From the NCBI GenBank assembly GCA_020061125.1, contig JAGUYV010000503.1, forward strand, positions 1-27,477: a DNA stretch of 27,477 bases. The letters are read 5' to 3'. Shown one piece after another: positions 14,816 to 26,079 of this stretch. The notes under the pieces are model-generated. The model saw nothing but the letters and a program-made list of their open reading frames with translations, was not told the origin of the DNA and searched no databases. Every line of letters begins with the position of its first letter. The stretch's first letter is position 1. Origin of the DNA: a bacterium. Its GTDB lineage: Bacteria; UBP15; UBA6099; DSWB01. The position numbers and the translations under genes are program-made.

Positions 14816-17302
14816 TCAGCTATCGCCATTGATGGGGCCGAAGGACTCGTCCTCGGATTCCTCGAACACCTCGAAGGCCACGATCTTGTCGCCTTCGTCC
14901 AGGCGCATGAGACGCACGCCCTGCGTGCTGCGTCCGATGGTGGCGCTGATGGTGTTGATGGGCTGGCGGATGATGATTCCCTTTTCGCTGATGAGCAACA
15001 GGTCTTCCTTGACATCCACCACCTCGATGCCGACAACATCGCCGTTGCGCTCGCTGGCCTTGATGGTTAGGATGCCCTTTCCGCCGCGTTTCTGTTTTTT
15101 GTAATACTTGAGCAGGGTGCGCTTGCCATAGCCCTTTTCGCACACGCACAGCAGGGCTTTTTCATCCTCGGCCACGCCCGCGCCGCGCACTTCGTCTCCG
15201 CGGTTGAGGGTGATGCCGCGCACGCCGGCCGCGCCGCGGCCCATGGGGCGCACATCATCTTCTTCGTTGAAGCGGATGCTCAAGCCCTTGCGCGTTCCCA
15301 GCACGATGTCGCTTTTTCCGTCGGTGATAAGCGCGTAGGACAAATCGTCGCCCTGGCGCAGGGTGATGGCTTTGATGCCGCCCTTGCGGTTGGTGTCGAA
15401 CTCGCGCAGAGCAGTTTTCTTGACCACGCCTTCTTTAGTCACGAAGAACACGAAGCGCTCGTCGTCGAAATCGCCGATGGGGATCACGGCGTTGACGCGG
15501 TCGGCCTGGCCGAGTTGCAACAGGTTCACGATGGGAATGCCCTTGGCCGTGCGGCTGGCCTGCGGGATCTGGTAGGCCTTGAGGCAGTAGACCATGCCGC
15601 GGCTGGAGAAGAAGAGGATCTTGTCGTGGGTGTTGGTCACGAACAGGTGCTTCACGATGTCCTCTTTCTTGGTGCTCAAGCCGATGATGCCGCGGCCGCC
15701 GCGGCCCTGGGAGCGGTAGGTGTCCACGGGCAGGCGCTTGGCCCAGCCGTCGCGGGTTATGGTGATGAGCACATCTTCCTTCTGGATCAGGTCCTCGACA
15801 TCAATGTCCGATTCGGAGCCGCTGATCACGGTGCGGCGTTTGTCGCCGTATTTTTCTTTAACTTCTTCGAGTTCCTGCTTGACGATGCCGTAGCGGCGGG
15901 TCTCGCTGGCGAGGATGTCCTCAAGCTCCGCGATCTTGATGATGATGTCGCGGTACTCGTCCAGAATGGCCTGGGTTTCGAGGCCCGTAAGTTTCTGCAG
16001 CCGCATGTCCAGAATGGCCTGGGACTGAATTTCGCTCAACTCGAAGCGCGCCATCAGAGCCTGTTTGGCGTCCGCGCCGTCGCTGGATTTCTTGATAATT
16101 TCAATGACTTCGTCAATGTTTTCGAGCGCTATGCGCAGACCTTCGAGGATGTGCGCCCGGGCCTGGGCTTTCTTGAGTTCGAACACCGTGCGGCGGTACA
16201 CCACATCCATGCGGTGCTGAATGAAAAACCACAGGCAGTCCTTGAGCGTGCAGAGCACGGGCTTGCCCTCGTGGATAGCCAGCAGGATGATGCCGAACGA
16301 AGTCTGAAGGCTGGTGTGCTTGAGCAACTGGTTCTGAACTACATAGGGATTGACTTCGCGTTTCAATTCGATGACAACGCGGATGCCCTCTTTTTTGCTT
16401 GATTCGTCCCGGATGTCGCTGATGCCGTCTATCTGCTTTGCGCGCACCAGATCGGCGATTTGCTCGATGAGCGACACCTTGTTCACCTGGTAGGGGATTT
16501 CCGTGATGATGATGCGGCATCTGTTGCCCTTCATTTCATCAATTTCAGACTTGCCGCGAATGATGACCTTTCCGCGTCCGGTTTCGTAGGCGTCGCGGAT
16601 GCCCGACTTGCCCAGGATTTCACCGGCGGTCGGGAAATCGGGGCCTTTGACATGGCGCATGAGTTCCGCGCATTCGGCTTCGGGGTTGTCAATGAGGGCG
16701 ATGCAGCCGCTGACCACTTCCCGGAGATTGTGCGGCGGAATCTTGGTGGCCATGCCCACGGCGATTCCGTCCGAGCCGTTGACGAGCAGGTTGGGAATGC
16801 GGGAAGGAAGCACCGTCGGCTCCTGCTCGGTGCCGTCGTAACTGTCAATGAAATCCACGGTGTCCATTTTTATGTCGGACACGATGTCTACGGCGATCTT
16901 GGCCATGCGCACTTCGGTGTACCGCATGGCCGCTGCTCTGTCGCCGTCAATGGAGCCGAAGTTGCCGTGGCCCTGAACCGAGGGGTAGCGCATGTTGAAA
17001 TCCTGGGCCATGCGCACCATGGCGTCATAGATCGCGGAGTCTCCGTGCGGGTGGAAGCGGCCCATGACATCGCCCACGACCTTGGCGCTTTTGCGGAAGG
17101 GCTTGTCCGGCCCAAGGCTCATGTCGTTCATGGTGTACAGAATGCGCCTGTGCACGGGCTTGAGTCCGTCGCGCACATCAGGCAGGGCGCGGCCAATGAT
17201 CACGCTCATGGCGTAATCAATGTACGCGTCCTTCATCTGGTCTTCAATGTTTACGGGAATCAGCTCATCCCGCGGCGGTTCTTTGGGAGTGTCTTTTGCC
17301 AT
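14816..17302 (-). CDS. gyrA: DNA gyrase subunit A
   Basis: Breakage-reunion subunit of gyrase, 828 aa, which introduces negative supercoils together with GyrB. The catalytic tyrosine is Y128 in [10 protein letters not shown]. The quinolone region reads [20 protein letters not shown], with Ser89 and Asp93 at the positions of E. coli S83 and D87, i.e. the usual sensitive residues. The C-terminal propeller starts with a GyrA box variant (QGRGGRG instead of QRRGGKG), which marks it as gyrase and not topoisomerase IV. The C-terminus is acidic (FEESEDESF). It is second after gyrB with a 67-nt gap and ends at a clear terminator. Confidence 0.98.
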   Translation of the reverse strand: MAKDTPKEPPRDELIPVNIEDQMKDAYIDYAMSVIIGRALPDVRDGLKPVHRRILYTMNDMSLGPDKPFRKSAKVVGDVMGRFHPHGDSAIYDAMVRMAQDFNMRYPSVQGHGNFGSIDGDRAAAMRYTEVRMAKIAVDIVSDIKMDTVDFIDSYDGTEQEPTVLPSRIPNLLVNGSDGIAVGMATKIPPHNLREVVSGCIALIDNPEAECAELMRHVKGPDFPTAGEILGKSGIRDAYETGRGKVIIRGKSEIDEMKGNRCRIIITEIPYQVNKVSLIEQIADLVRAKQIDGISDIRDESSKKEGIRVVIELKREVNPYVVQNQLLKHTSLQTSFGIILLAIHEGKPVLCTLKDCLWFFIQHRMDVVYRRTVFELKKAQARAHILEGLRIALENIDEVIEIIKKSSDGADAKQALMARFELSEIQSQAILDMRLQKLTGLETQAILDEYRDIIIKIAELEDILASETRRYGIVKQELEEVKEKYGDKRRTVISGSESDIDVEDLIQKEDVLITITRDGWAKRLPVDTYRSQGRGGRGIIGLSTKKEDIVKHLFVTNTHDKILFFSSRGMVYCLKAYQIPQASRTAKGIPIVNLLQLGQADRVNAVIPIGDFDDERFVFFVTKEGVVKKTALREFDTNRKGGIKAITLRQGDDLSYALITDGKSDIVLGTRKGLSIRFNEEDDVRPMGRGAAGVRGITLNRGDEVRGAGVAEDEKALLCVCEKGYGKRTLLKYYKKQKRGGKGILTIKASERNGDVVGIEVVDVKEDLLLISEKGIIIRQPINTISATIGRSTQGVRLMRLDEGDKIVAFEVFEESEDESFGPINGDS

Positions 17303-17369
17303 TACTGTTCCTCTCTTCCCTTAGGCCGGATAAAATGCGGAGCCGGAAGGACTCTCCGGCGGAGATTGT

Positions 17370-19539
<2,170 letters not shown>

Positions 19540-19578
19540 TTTTTTGCCTTGTTATAGCTAGTATACTTAATCTGTAAA

Positions 19579-19607
19579 AATTTATCCTATTCAGAAGAAT
19601 TTGTCAA
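19579..19607 (-). promoter_or_regulatory. Near-consensus promoter of the HTH-gyrB-gyrA operon
   Basis: On the minus strand TTGACA (19602-19607), a 17-nt spacer and TAAATT (19579-19584). The start would be near 19572, with about 33 nt to the GTG. The 8-nt palindrome AGTATACT (19560-19567) lies just after the start point. Strong AT content upstream would act as an UP element. Confidence 0.8.
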
Positions 19608-19883
19608 CCAAAATTTCATTTATATAATGTTATTGATTATTATATATATCTTTAATTAAATGATCATCTATATTATAGATTTTTTTGCAAGGGAGGCTCC
19701 GACTGCTGAAACACCGCATGGCGTTCCGGTCCATGTTTCTCGGCTCAAAGCACCCTCGGGCAAGGCGAGGGGCCGGAAAATGCATTTACGGGCGTGTGAG
19801 CGCCATATTACGGGAAACGGAAGCAATGGGCTGGGGTTTGTTTTTCTGTTTTGGAGATTATGATGCGCACGAACGCGGAAGAA
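19608..19883. other. Gene-free stretch: AT-rich block with palindromes, then plain sequence
   Basis: 19608-19687 is extremely AT-rich for this window and holds the palindromes TTTAATTAAA (19651-19660), TGATCA (19661-19666) and ATCTATA-T-TATAGAT (19666-19680). I see no DnaA box. 19690-19883 has no recognisable gene; a 6-bp stem (CACCCTCGGG...CGAGGGG, about 19750-19772) could be a weak terminator for the HD-GYP gene. Confidence 0.5.
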
Positions 19884-21008
19884 TCACATGCGCAGCAGCT
19901 TGCCCAAGGTTCTCGTGATGTCCTGCCCGGGAATGACCTTTTCGATATACCAGTCCGCATATTTGGGGTCGGAAAGGTCCACCGGGAAAGGCTTGACGGG
20001 CTTGCTTTCATCGTCGTAGAGCACGAGCACTTTGGGCCGCATGGGCTTGTCCACATTGCTCGATAAAACCACGCCGCGCACAAAATTGTTCATTTGCACG
20101 AAGGTGCCCGCCGGATATATGGCCATGTTGGCAATGAAAGCGCGGAGCACGCGCGGGTCGAACCGGTTGAACCGCGGGTCCAGGATCACGCCCACGGCGT
20201 CGTGCGGGTTGATGGAATGGGCCGTGTCGAGCGGGGACACCATGTGGCAGTACACCTCGGAGATGCACACGATGCGCGCGAGTTCGTCTATGGCCTCGCC
20301 CTTGATTCCCGCAGGGTATCCGCTGCCGTCCATGTACTCATGGTGCTGGGCCACGATGTCCAGAATGCGCGGCTCCACTTCGTCAATTTTTTTCGCCACC
20401 TCGCGGCTCATGGACGGGTGCTTGCGGATGCTGGTGGGCACATGCTGAATCATGGAATTGTCCCAGAACTTGCGCTTGTACCGCACCAGGCCGATGTCGT
20501 GCAGGAGTGCGGCCGTGCCGATGATCTGTAGCTCGTCGCGGGTGTAATCCATGGCCCGCGCCAGAATCAGCGACACCACACTGACATCCACGCAGTGCTG
20601 ATAGATGTATTCCTCGGTTTCCTTGAGTTTGCTCAACAGGGAAAGAAGGCCGTGCTCCATGGCGATGACATCCATGATCTGGGACACGGTTTTCCCGGCT
20701 TCGGAGATGTCGCATTCGCCCTTGCTCAACAGGAGCTTGGACAGGCGCGTGAGAGAAACTATGGCGTCTTCGTATGTCTGTTTGGCGAGGAGTCTGATGG
20801 AATCGCTGAAAACGAAATCAATGGGGTCTTCGCTGTCGTAGGTTTCGATGTAGATATATTCGATGCCCCACTGGTTGAGCTTCTTGATGTGGCGCTTTTG
20901 CAGCATGTGGCCGGTCTGCATGAGTTCGCGGCCGGTGGTGTGCAGCACCGTGACCGGCTTGGCCAGAATCATGCCCGGCTCGGCATCGAAAATGCTGATC
21001 TTCTTCAC
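19884..21008 (-). CDS. HD-GYP domain protein (cyclic-di-nucleotide phosphodiesterase type)
   Basis: A 374-aa cytoplasmic protein. Residues 1-60 resemble the short N-terminal region of DUF3391/HD-GYP proteins (FDAEPGMILAKPV, ELMQTGHMLQKRHIKKLNQWGIEYIYIE). The HD-GYP domain follows: H138, HDIGL with H170-D171, H197, HHEYMDGSGYPAG with H222-H223 and G230-Y231-P232. The family hydrolyses c-di-GMP or cGAMP. After GYP, the usual VADxxDA metal-ligand segment reads CISEVYCHM, with Glu251 where Asp is expected, so activity is uncertain. The start is GTG 21008 with AGGAG only about two bases away, which is unusually tight. It has its own promoter and a leader of about 200 nt. Confidence 0.92.
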   Translation of the reverse strand: MKKISIFDAEPGMILAKPVTVLHTTGRELMQTGHMLQKRHIKKLNQWGIEYIYIETYDSEDPIDFVFSDSIRLLAKQTYEDAIVSLTRLSKLLLSKGECDISEAGKTVSQIMDVIAMEHGLLSLLSKLKETEEYIYQHCVDVSVVSLILARAMDYTRDELQIIGTAALLHDIGLVRYKRKFWDNSMIQHVPTSIRKHPSMSREVAKKIDEVEPRILDIVAQHHEYMDGSGYPAGIKGEAIDELARIVCISEVYCHMVSPLDTAHSINPHDAVGVILDPRFNRFDPRVLRAFIANMAIYPAGTFVQMNNFVRGVVLSSNVDKPMRPKVLVLYDDESKPVKPFPVDLSDPKYADWYIEKVIPGQDITRTLGKLLRM

Positions 21009-21215
21009 GTCTCCTGAAGCCGATCCTTAACTCTTGTATCCCGGAAAAAGCTCCGGGACCGCCTTTGTCCGTGCGGCGCGCCGCAGCCTCGCCGAACTGG
21101 CGCGGCGCGTCTCCCTGTGCTCTGCAACACGCTTTAGTAATATTTGCAGTGTCCGCGTCGCGGACCTGTTGCGATGATTCCAAACGCAAACAGCGGCAAA
21201 AGCCGCTTTTGCGCT
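21009..21215 (-). promoter_or_regulatory. Long structured 5' leader of the HD-GYP gene
   Basis: From the predicted start near 21210 the transcript can form four hairpins: AGCGGC/GCCGCT (21192-21207), GTCCG/CGGAC (about 21152-21166), a long CGCGCCGC/GCGGCGCG stem (21077-21109) and TCCCGGA/TCCGGGA (21039-21058) just before the start. I compared it with the c-di-GMP-I and -II riboswitch signatures from memory and saw no match. It may be an unknown leader or an intergenic repeat. Confidence 0.45.
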
Positions 21216-21216
21216 A

Positions 21217-21246
21217 ATTATGTACGGGGGCGAGGGGGCGGGTCAA
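21217..21246 (-). promoter_or_regulatory. Promoter for the HD-GYP gene
   Basis: On the minus strand TTGACC (21241-21246), an 18-nt GC-rich spacer and CATAAT (21217-21222). The start would be near 21210, about 200 nt before the GTG. Confidence 0.5.
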
Positions 21247-21313
21247 GGAAAAAATGAGGAAACACCAAGAATCGCGGCCAAATACCCGGAAAACTGCAGA
21301 CCCGGTCCGAGCA

Positions 21314-22105
21314 CTAATGTCCCTTGAATTCCGGCGGCCGCTTCTGCATTTTCGCCATGACGCCTTCCTTGACATCGGCTGTGTTCAGCAGCGTGCTCTG
21401 CGCCAGGGCCTCGAGTTCGCGGAAGGTGGCGCCGTCCAGATGCGCGCCCCGGTTGATGATTTTCTTTGCCATGCCCACGGCCAGAGGCGCGCAGCCCTCG
21501 AGTTCGCGCACCAGGCCGAGCGCGGATTCAAGATGTTGATCCTTTTCCGGCACTTCAGTAATCAGGCCCAGGTCATACGCTTTACCGGCGTCCATGCCGC
21601 GGGCAAGCATCACGAGTTCCTTGGCGCGGGCTTCTCCGGCCAGGCGCGCCAGGCGCGATGTTCCGCCTACATCCGGTATCAGCCCAAGCTGCACTTCGGG
21701 CAGGGAAAACCGCGTGCCCTGCGCGGCCACGCGAAAATCCGCGGCCAGGGCCAGTTCCCACGCCATGCCCAGGCAATATTCGTGCACGGCCGCTATCACG
21801 GGCTTTTCCATGCGCTCCATGCGCGTGAACACATCCTGGAACCTGTACAGGAAATGGCGGAAATCCTGGGTTGTAGGCATGGTCTGCGAGAGCGAGGCCA
21901 GGGACATGAAATCCACGCCCGCGCTGAAGCACCCGCCCTGCCCTGCAATAATTACGGCGCGCACGGTTTTATCGGCTTCGGCGTCATCGAGCGCCGCGGC
22001 CAGCGCCCACATCATGTCCACGGTCATGGCATTGCGCTTATCCGGCCTGTTCAGCAGAATGATGCGCGCCGCGCCCTGCGTCTGCGTGATGATGGTGTCC
22101 GGCAT
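21314..22105 (-). CDS. Enoyl-CoA hydratase/isomerase family protein
   Basis: A 263-aa crotonase-fold enzyme acting on acyl-CoA. Seen: LNRPDKRNAM (18-27), GCFSAGVDF (58-66) forming the oxyanion hole, GMAWELALAADFR with Glu117, SLPEVQLGLIPDVGGT with Glu137 and Asp145. Glu117 and Glu137 fit the two catalytic glutamates of enoyl-CoA hydratase (E144, E164 in rat). Asp145 is also at the place of the third acid of dienoyl-CoA isomerases, so hydratase and isomerase are both possible. GMAWE replaces the more common GGGCE. AGGAGG stands before ATG 22105. No other fatty-acid gene is near, so the pathway is unclear. Confidence 0.9.
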   Translation of the reverse strand: MPDTIITQTQGAARIILLNRPDKRNAMTVDMMWALAAALDDAEADKTVRAVIIAGQGGCFSAGVDFMSLASLSQTMPTTQDFRHFLYRFQDVFTRMERMEKPVIAAVHEYCLGMAWELALAADFRVAAQGTRFSLPEVQLGLIPDVGGTSRLARLAGEARAKELVMLARGMDAGKAYDLGLITEVPEKDQHLESALGLVRELEGCAPLAVGMAKKIINRGAHLDGATFRELEALAQSTLLNTADVKEGVMAKMQKRPPEFKGH

Positions 22106-22172
22106 GGGAACCTCCTGATGGTCATCGCGAAATGTGAATCTTATGCGCGCCCTGTGTGCTAATTCTATTGAA

Positions 22173-22406
22173 GGACACCGCGCCGCACAGGCGCGGAGAC
22201 GCGGAGAAAGAACTTTTCAGCGCGGCTATGGGCAGCGCGTTTTCGACCTTCGTGCCCTTCGTGGTTAAATCTCTGCCTTTGCCTTTCTTGTCTGCTCTGC
22301 GGCGGCGGCATTCGGCGATGCCGCCTTGCATGTTGTGAAATCCGATGAAACAAAGAGCCGTTCCTCTGCGCCCTCCGCGCACCTCATGCGCCCTCTGCGT
22401 CAATCC
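22173..22406 (+). repeat. Intergenic repeat family, copy A
   Basis: This fills most of the 22106-22415 gap. It starts GGACACCGCGCCGC, contains GCCCTTCGTGGTTAAATC, a hairpin GGCGGCAT/ATGCCGCC (22304-22325) and ends CCCTCTGCGTCAATCC. It shares order and motifs with copies B and C. It ends 10 nt from the rimI stop. Its ends are imperfect inverted repeats (GCGGAGACGCGGAG-like against the reverse of CTGCG...CCTCCGCG). Confidence 0.88.
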
Positions 22407-22415
22407 TTTCGAACA

Positions 22416-22973
22416 TTACCCGTGTTGTTCGAGCATGACTCGCAGCGCGCGTCGCTGGCGGTCGAAATTATCGCGAAACACAGGGGCATCCAGATTTTGC
22501 ACGCGCAATATGATGGCGTCCTCATCATTATCCGCGTAGTAGCGTTCCCGCACGCTCACGGGCGTAAATTTGTATCTTGTATAAAGCATCTGCGCGGGCA
22601 GATTATAACGCCGCACTTCGAGGAAGATGGACCGCATGCCCCGTTGCATGCAATGGTTGATGAGATGCACGAGGATTTGTTCGGCAATTTTTCTGCGCCG
22701 CCATTCCGGGTCCACGGCGATGTTGGTGATGTGCCCCTCGTCGTGAATCATCCACATGCCCGCATATCCGCGGACCGCGCCGGTATTGTCCAGACCAACG
22801 AAATAGTGTGCGAATTTGTTGCGGAAAAGCTCATCCGCGAAGCATTTGAAAGGCCATGGCCGCGGATACGCGGCGATTTCGATGGCGTAGACTTCGGACA
22901 AATGCTCCTGGGCCATGGGGGTGATGGCCACGGGCAATGGGAGCGGAGCGGGCGCGGTGTGCGAGAGCGCCAT
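22416..22973 (-). CDS. rimI: Ribosomal-protein-alanine N-acetyltransferase RimI-like
   Basis: A 185-aa GNAT acetyltransferase. ITNIAVDPEWRRRKIAEQIL (82-101) is the acetyl-CoA motif A; SIFLEVRRYNLPAQMLYTRY (115-134) and FTPVSVRERYYADNDEDAIIL fit RimI, which acetylates the N-terminus of ribosomal protein S18. The motif-A glycine position carries Lys/Ile (RRKIA), a mild departure. Residues 1-18 are a Pro-rich extension. I placed the start at ATG 22973, one base after the tsaB stop, because the longer frame upstream only reads through tsaB. The tsaB-rimI pairing is common in bacteria and supports the call. Confidence 0.9.
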   Translation of the reverse strand: MALSHTAPAPLPLPVAITPMAQEHLSEVYAIEIAAYPRPWPFKCFADELFRNKFAHYFVGLDNTGAVRGYAGMWMIHDEGHITNIAVDPEWRRRKIAEQILVHLINHCMQRGMRSIFLEVRRYNLPAQMLYTRYKFTPVSVRERYYADNDEDAIILRVQNLDAPVFRDNFDRQRRALRVMLEQHG

Positions 22974-22974
22974 G

Positions 22975-23661
22975 TCAGCCACCCGCCTTTTTGCGCGCCA
23001 GCATGCGCTCGGCGTTGGTGATGCATAGATAATTGGGCTGGAGCGCGTTCCAGGGCTGGTGCGCCGCGGCCGCGGCCAGGCGGCATACATGCATTGCATC
23101 CGGAGGCCAGGACGATTCCGGCGTCATTTCCGGGGGATGGCTCATGCATTCGGCCACGCGCGCGGCGGCGTTGCCCGTGAGCACGGGCCGTTCTCCTGCG
23201 CATGCCGCGAATGCAGCCGCGGCATGTTCGTGCGCGCCCACGGCATCGGCGAGCAGACGCTCGGGAAGCCCATCGCCGGCACGGAATGCAGCATAGTAAA
23301 CCTCGTCATGCGAACAGCGGGACACGGAAAAAATCAGGTCCGCGCCGGCCGGTGCGGCGCACGCCGTGGCCCGTAGTGAACTGCACGACGCGGTGGGGCG
23401 ATTCGCAATCTGCGCCAGCGTGCGCACTGTCACCAAACCGATTTTTATGCCCGTAAGCCCGCCCGGACCCCGATCCGCGGCGTATACATCCACTTCTCCG
23501 TAATCCGCTCCGCATTGCTTGAGCAGACGGTCAATGCGCGGCGCGAGCTCCTCGACGCATGCGCCGCGGCCATCAAAAGCATCGCGGCCAAGAAGCGCCC
23601 CGTGGTTCATAAGCGCCATCGAGCACTCGGGGTGTGATGTTGTCACGCCAAGGATGAGCAT
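22975..23661 (-). CDS. tsaB: tRNA threonylcarbamoyladenosine synthesis protein TsaB
   Basis: A 228-aa ASKHA-fold protein, the scaffold partner of TsaD in making t6A37 on ANN-decoding tRNAs. MLILGVTTSHPECSMALM (1-18) is the first strand pair, and ADRGPGGLTGIKIGLVTVRTLAQ (61-83, GPGSFTG-type motif) is the family mark. The C-terminal half is Ala-rich and weakly conserved, as usual. AAAGGG lies about ten bases ahead of the ATG and an extended -10 at 23685-23693. rimI follows after one base, so the two are translated from one message. Confidence 0.92.
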   Translation of the reverse strand: MLILGVTTSHPECSMALMNHGALLGRDAFDGRGACVEELAPRIDRLLKQCGADYGEVDVYAADRGPGGLTGIKIGLVTVRTLAQIANRPTASCSSLRATACAAPAGADLIFSVSRCSHDEVYYAAFRAGDGLPERLLADAVGAHEHAAAAFAACAGERPVLTGNAAARVAECMSHPPEMTPESSWPPDAMHVCRLAAAAAHQPWNALQPNYLCITNAERMLARKKAGG

Positions 23662-23684
23662 GTGCGCCGCCCTTTCGTTAACTC

Positions 23685-23693
23685 ATTATACCA
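23685..23693 (-). promoter_or_regulatory. Extended -10 promoter for tsaB-rimI
   Basis: TGGTATAAT on the minus strand, an exact extended -10. The start would be near 23679, giving an 18-nt leader. Confidence 0.55.
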
Positions 23694-23752
23694 GCGCGGC
23701 GATTGGATTGTCTCATGGGAATTGGGCGGGAAAGGCACGGGCCGCGGCAAAG

Positions 23753-24055
23753 GGACACCGCGGAGACGCGGGGTAGCAGACGAATGCGGGTATGTAATGT
23801 GCATGTTGTTGTCACGGAGAATGCGGAGAGATCATGGAGACACGGAGAAAGATCTTTTATGCGCGGCCTCGGACCGCGCTTTAAGCCCTTCGTGATCATT
23901 CGTGCCCTTCGTGGTTTAATCTTTGCCTTTGCTTTTCTTGCCTGCTCCCACGGCAGCGGCATTCGGCGATGCCGCCCTACAATTTTAAAGTCACAGTAAA
24001 TAAAGAGCTTTTCCTCCGCGTCCTCCGCGGTCCTTTGCGCCCACTGCGTCAATCC
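23753..24055 (+). repeat. Intergenic repeat family, copy B
   Basis: The longest copy, in the 23662-24055 gap. It starts GGACACCGCGGAGACGCGG, holds GCGCGG/CCGCGC, the phrase CGTGCCCTTCGTGGTTTAAT, the hairpin GCGGCAT/ATGCCGC (23956-23975) and ends CACTGCGTCAATCC, directly abutting the uvrB stop codon. About 70 nt near its left part are absent from copies A and C. Confidence 0.88.
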
Positions 24056-26074
24056 TTAACTGTCTTTGAACAGGGATTCGCCCTTGTTTTTGAGTTTTTT
24101 CTTGAGCAGCACAATCTGGTCCCGCAGAGCGGCCGCGGTTTCGTAATCGAGTTCGTCCGCGGCTTTCCACATCTCGCGCTCGAGTTCCTGGATTTTGAGT
24201 GAAATGTCCGGCAGCGCCTGTTCTCCGATGCGCTCGGCTATGGCCTGCACGCGGCGATCGCTCACATGATATGTGGCCGATGCCATGCGGTCGTGTACGC
24301 GCGCCTTGACGGTTTCGGGCTGTATCTTGTATTTTCGGTTGTGTTTGAGTTGCTTGTCTCGGCGGCGGTTGGTTTCGTCCACGGCCCGCTGCATGGACCC
24401 CGTGATTTTGTCTCCATACAGGATCACGCGGCCGTTCACATTGCGCGCTGCGCGCCCCATGGTCTGGATGAGCGTGACATCCGAACGCAGAAACCCTTCC
24501 TTGTCCGCATCCAGAATGGCCACCAGAGACACCTCGGGCAGATCCAGCCCCTCGCGCAGCAGGTTGATGCCCACCAGAACATCGAACACCCCCTGGCGCA
24601 AATCGAAGATGATGCCGATGCGATCCAGGGTATCCACATCCGAATGCATGTAGCGCGCCTTCACGCCCCGGTCCAAGAGGTATTCTGTGAGATCCTCGGC
24701 CATGCGTTTGGTGAGCGTTGTGACCAGAACGCGCTCCTGCTTCTGCGTAACGGCGTTGATTTCCTGAAGCAGGTTTTCCATCTGTTTTTTCGTGGGTCTG
24801 ATTTCCACGGGCGGGTCCACCAGGCCCGTTGGGCGGATCACCTGTTCCGCGATAACCGCGCTGTTGTCCTGCTCAAAGGGTCCGGGTGTGGCGCTTACGA
24901 ACACGATCTGCGGCACGCGCGTAATGAATTCCTCGAATTTCAAAGGCCTGTTGTCGTAAGCGCTGGGCAGGCGGAACCCGTGGCCCACCAGGCTGCTCTT
25001 GCGGCTGCGGTCTCCGTTGGCCATGGCGCGCAGTTGCGGAATGGTCACATGGGATTCGTCAATAATCACCAGCAGATCGGGAGGGAAATAATCAATGAGC
25101 GTGTACGGGGGATCTCCGGCTTTGCGCCCGTCGAAATGGCGCGAGTAGTTCTCGATGCCGTGGCAATAGCCCATTTCGCGGATCATTTCCATGTCGTACT
25201 GTGTTCGCTCCCACAGGCGGTTCGCTTCAAGTTCCTTTCCCTGTTCGCGCAGTTCCTTGAACCGTTCGTTGAGTTCATCGGTGATGCCGCGCAGCACATC
25301 CGACAGCCGTTCCGGCGGCAGCACATAATGCGTGGCCGGAAACAGAAGCACGGCCTCCGGCCGTTCCATGACTTCGCCGCTGCGCGGGTGCACGATGGAA
25401 ATGCGCTCCAGGTCGTCGCCCAGAAAATCCAGTTTCACAATGGACTCACGGTCCGCAGGAATGATCTCGATGGTTCCGCCGCGCACACGAAACCGGCCGC
25501 TTTCAAGGTCGTGTTCAGTGCGGTCGTATTGCATGTCAATAAGACTGCGGATGATTCCGTCCCGGTCATAATCGCCACCGGTTTCGAGCCGCAGACACAC
25601 GGCTTCGTAATCCTGGGGCGACCCGAGGCCGTAAATGCACGACACGCTGGCCACCACGATGGAATCGCGCCGCAGCAGCACATTCTGCGTGGCCGCGTGC
25701 CGCATGCGATCAATTTCATCGTTGATGCTCGCATCCTTTTCAATGTAGGTGTCCGTGGCTGCTATGTACGCTTCGGGCTGGTAATAATCGTAATAGCTGA
25801 CGAAGTAGCCCACGGCGTTATCGGGGAAGAAGCCTTTGTACTCGTTGCACAACTGCGCGGCCAGAGTCTTGTTGTGCGCGATGACCAGGGCCGGGCGCTG
25901 CAGCCGTTGCACGAGCTGCGCCACGGTGTAAGTCTTGCCCGATCCGGTCACGCCGAGCAGGGTCGTGAACTTATTGCCCGCGCGCACGGACGCCTCGAGT
26001 TGGGCGATGGCCTCTGGCTGGTCACCTTTTGGCGTGTAATCGGACTCAAGCTGAAACGGCAGTTCCTGCAGCAT
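24056..26074 (-). CDS. uvrB: Excinuclease ABC subunit B
   Basis: A 672-aa DNA damage-verifying helicase-like subunit of nucleotide excision repair, working with UvrA and UvrC. Walker A is GVTGSGKTYT (41-50). The beta-hairpin that grips DNA reads YYDYYQPEAYIAATDTYIEK. Later come IIDESHVTIPQ (Walker B region), VGINLLREGLDLPEVSLV and QTMGRAARN (helicase motifs V and VI). A UVR domain at the C-terminus (LEREMWKAADELDYETAAALRDQI) binds UvrC. Length is normal. ATG 26074 has no Shine-Dalgarno site, but TATAAT stands five bases ahead, which would put transcription start at or next to the ATG. No SOS box was recognised. Confidence 0.97.
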   Translation of the reverse strand: MLQELPFQLESDYTPKGDQPEAIAQLEASVRAGNKFTTLLGVTGSGKTYTVAQLVQRLQRPALVIAHNKTLAAQLCNEYKGFFPDNAVGYFVSYYDYYQPEAYIAATDTYIEKDASINDEIDRMRHAATQNVLLRRDSIVVASVSCIYGLGSPQDYEAVCLRLETGGDYDRDGIIRSLIDMQYDRTEHDLESGRFRVRGGTIEIIPADRESIVKLDFLGDDLERISIVHPRSGEVMERPEAVLLFPATHYVLPPERLSDVLRGITDELNERFKELREQGKELEANRLWERTQYDMEMIREMGYCHGIENYSRHFDGRKAGDPPYTLIDYFPPDLLVIIDESHVTIPQLRAMANGDRSRKSSLVGHGFRLPSAYDNRPLKFEEFITRVPQIVFVSATPGPFEQDNSAVIAEQVIRPTGLVDPPVEIRPTKKQMENLLQEINAVTQKQERVLVTTLTKRMAEDLTEYLLDRGVKARYMHSDVDTLDRIGIIFDLRQGVFDVLVGINLLREGLDLPEVSLVAILDADKEGFLRSDVTLIQTMGRAARNVNGRVILYGDKITGSMQRAVDETNRRRDKQLKHNRKYKIQPETVKARVHDRMASATYHVSDRRVQAIAERIGEQALPDISLKIQELEREMWKAADELDYETAAALRDQIVLLKKKLKNKGESLFKDS

Positions 26075-26079
26075 GACTT

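Noticed and set aside
19561-19690. Replication origin near gyrB
   Set aside because: AT-rich DNA is present but no DnaA boxes, dnaA, dnaN or recF are seen.
21009-21215. c-di-GMP riboswitch ahead of the HD-GYP gene
   Set aside because: The conserved joining sequences and tetraloop-receptor parts of the known classes were not recognised.
22122-22403. Small ORFs inside the intergenic repeat copies
   Set aside because: They differ between the three copies and contain only repeat sequence, so they are not genes.
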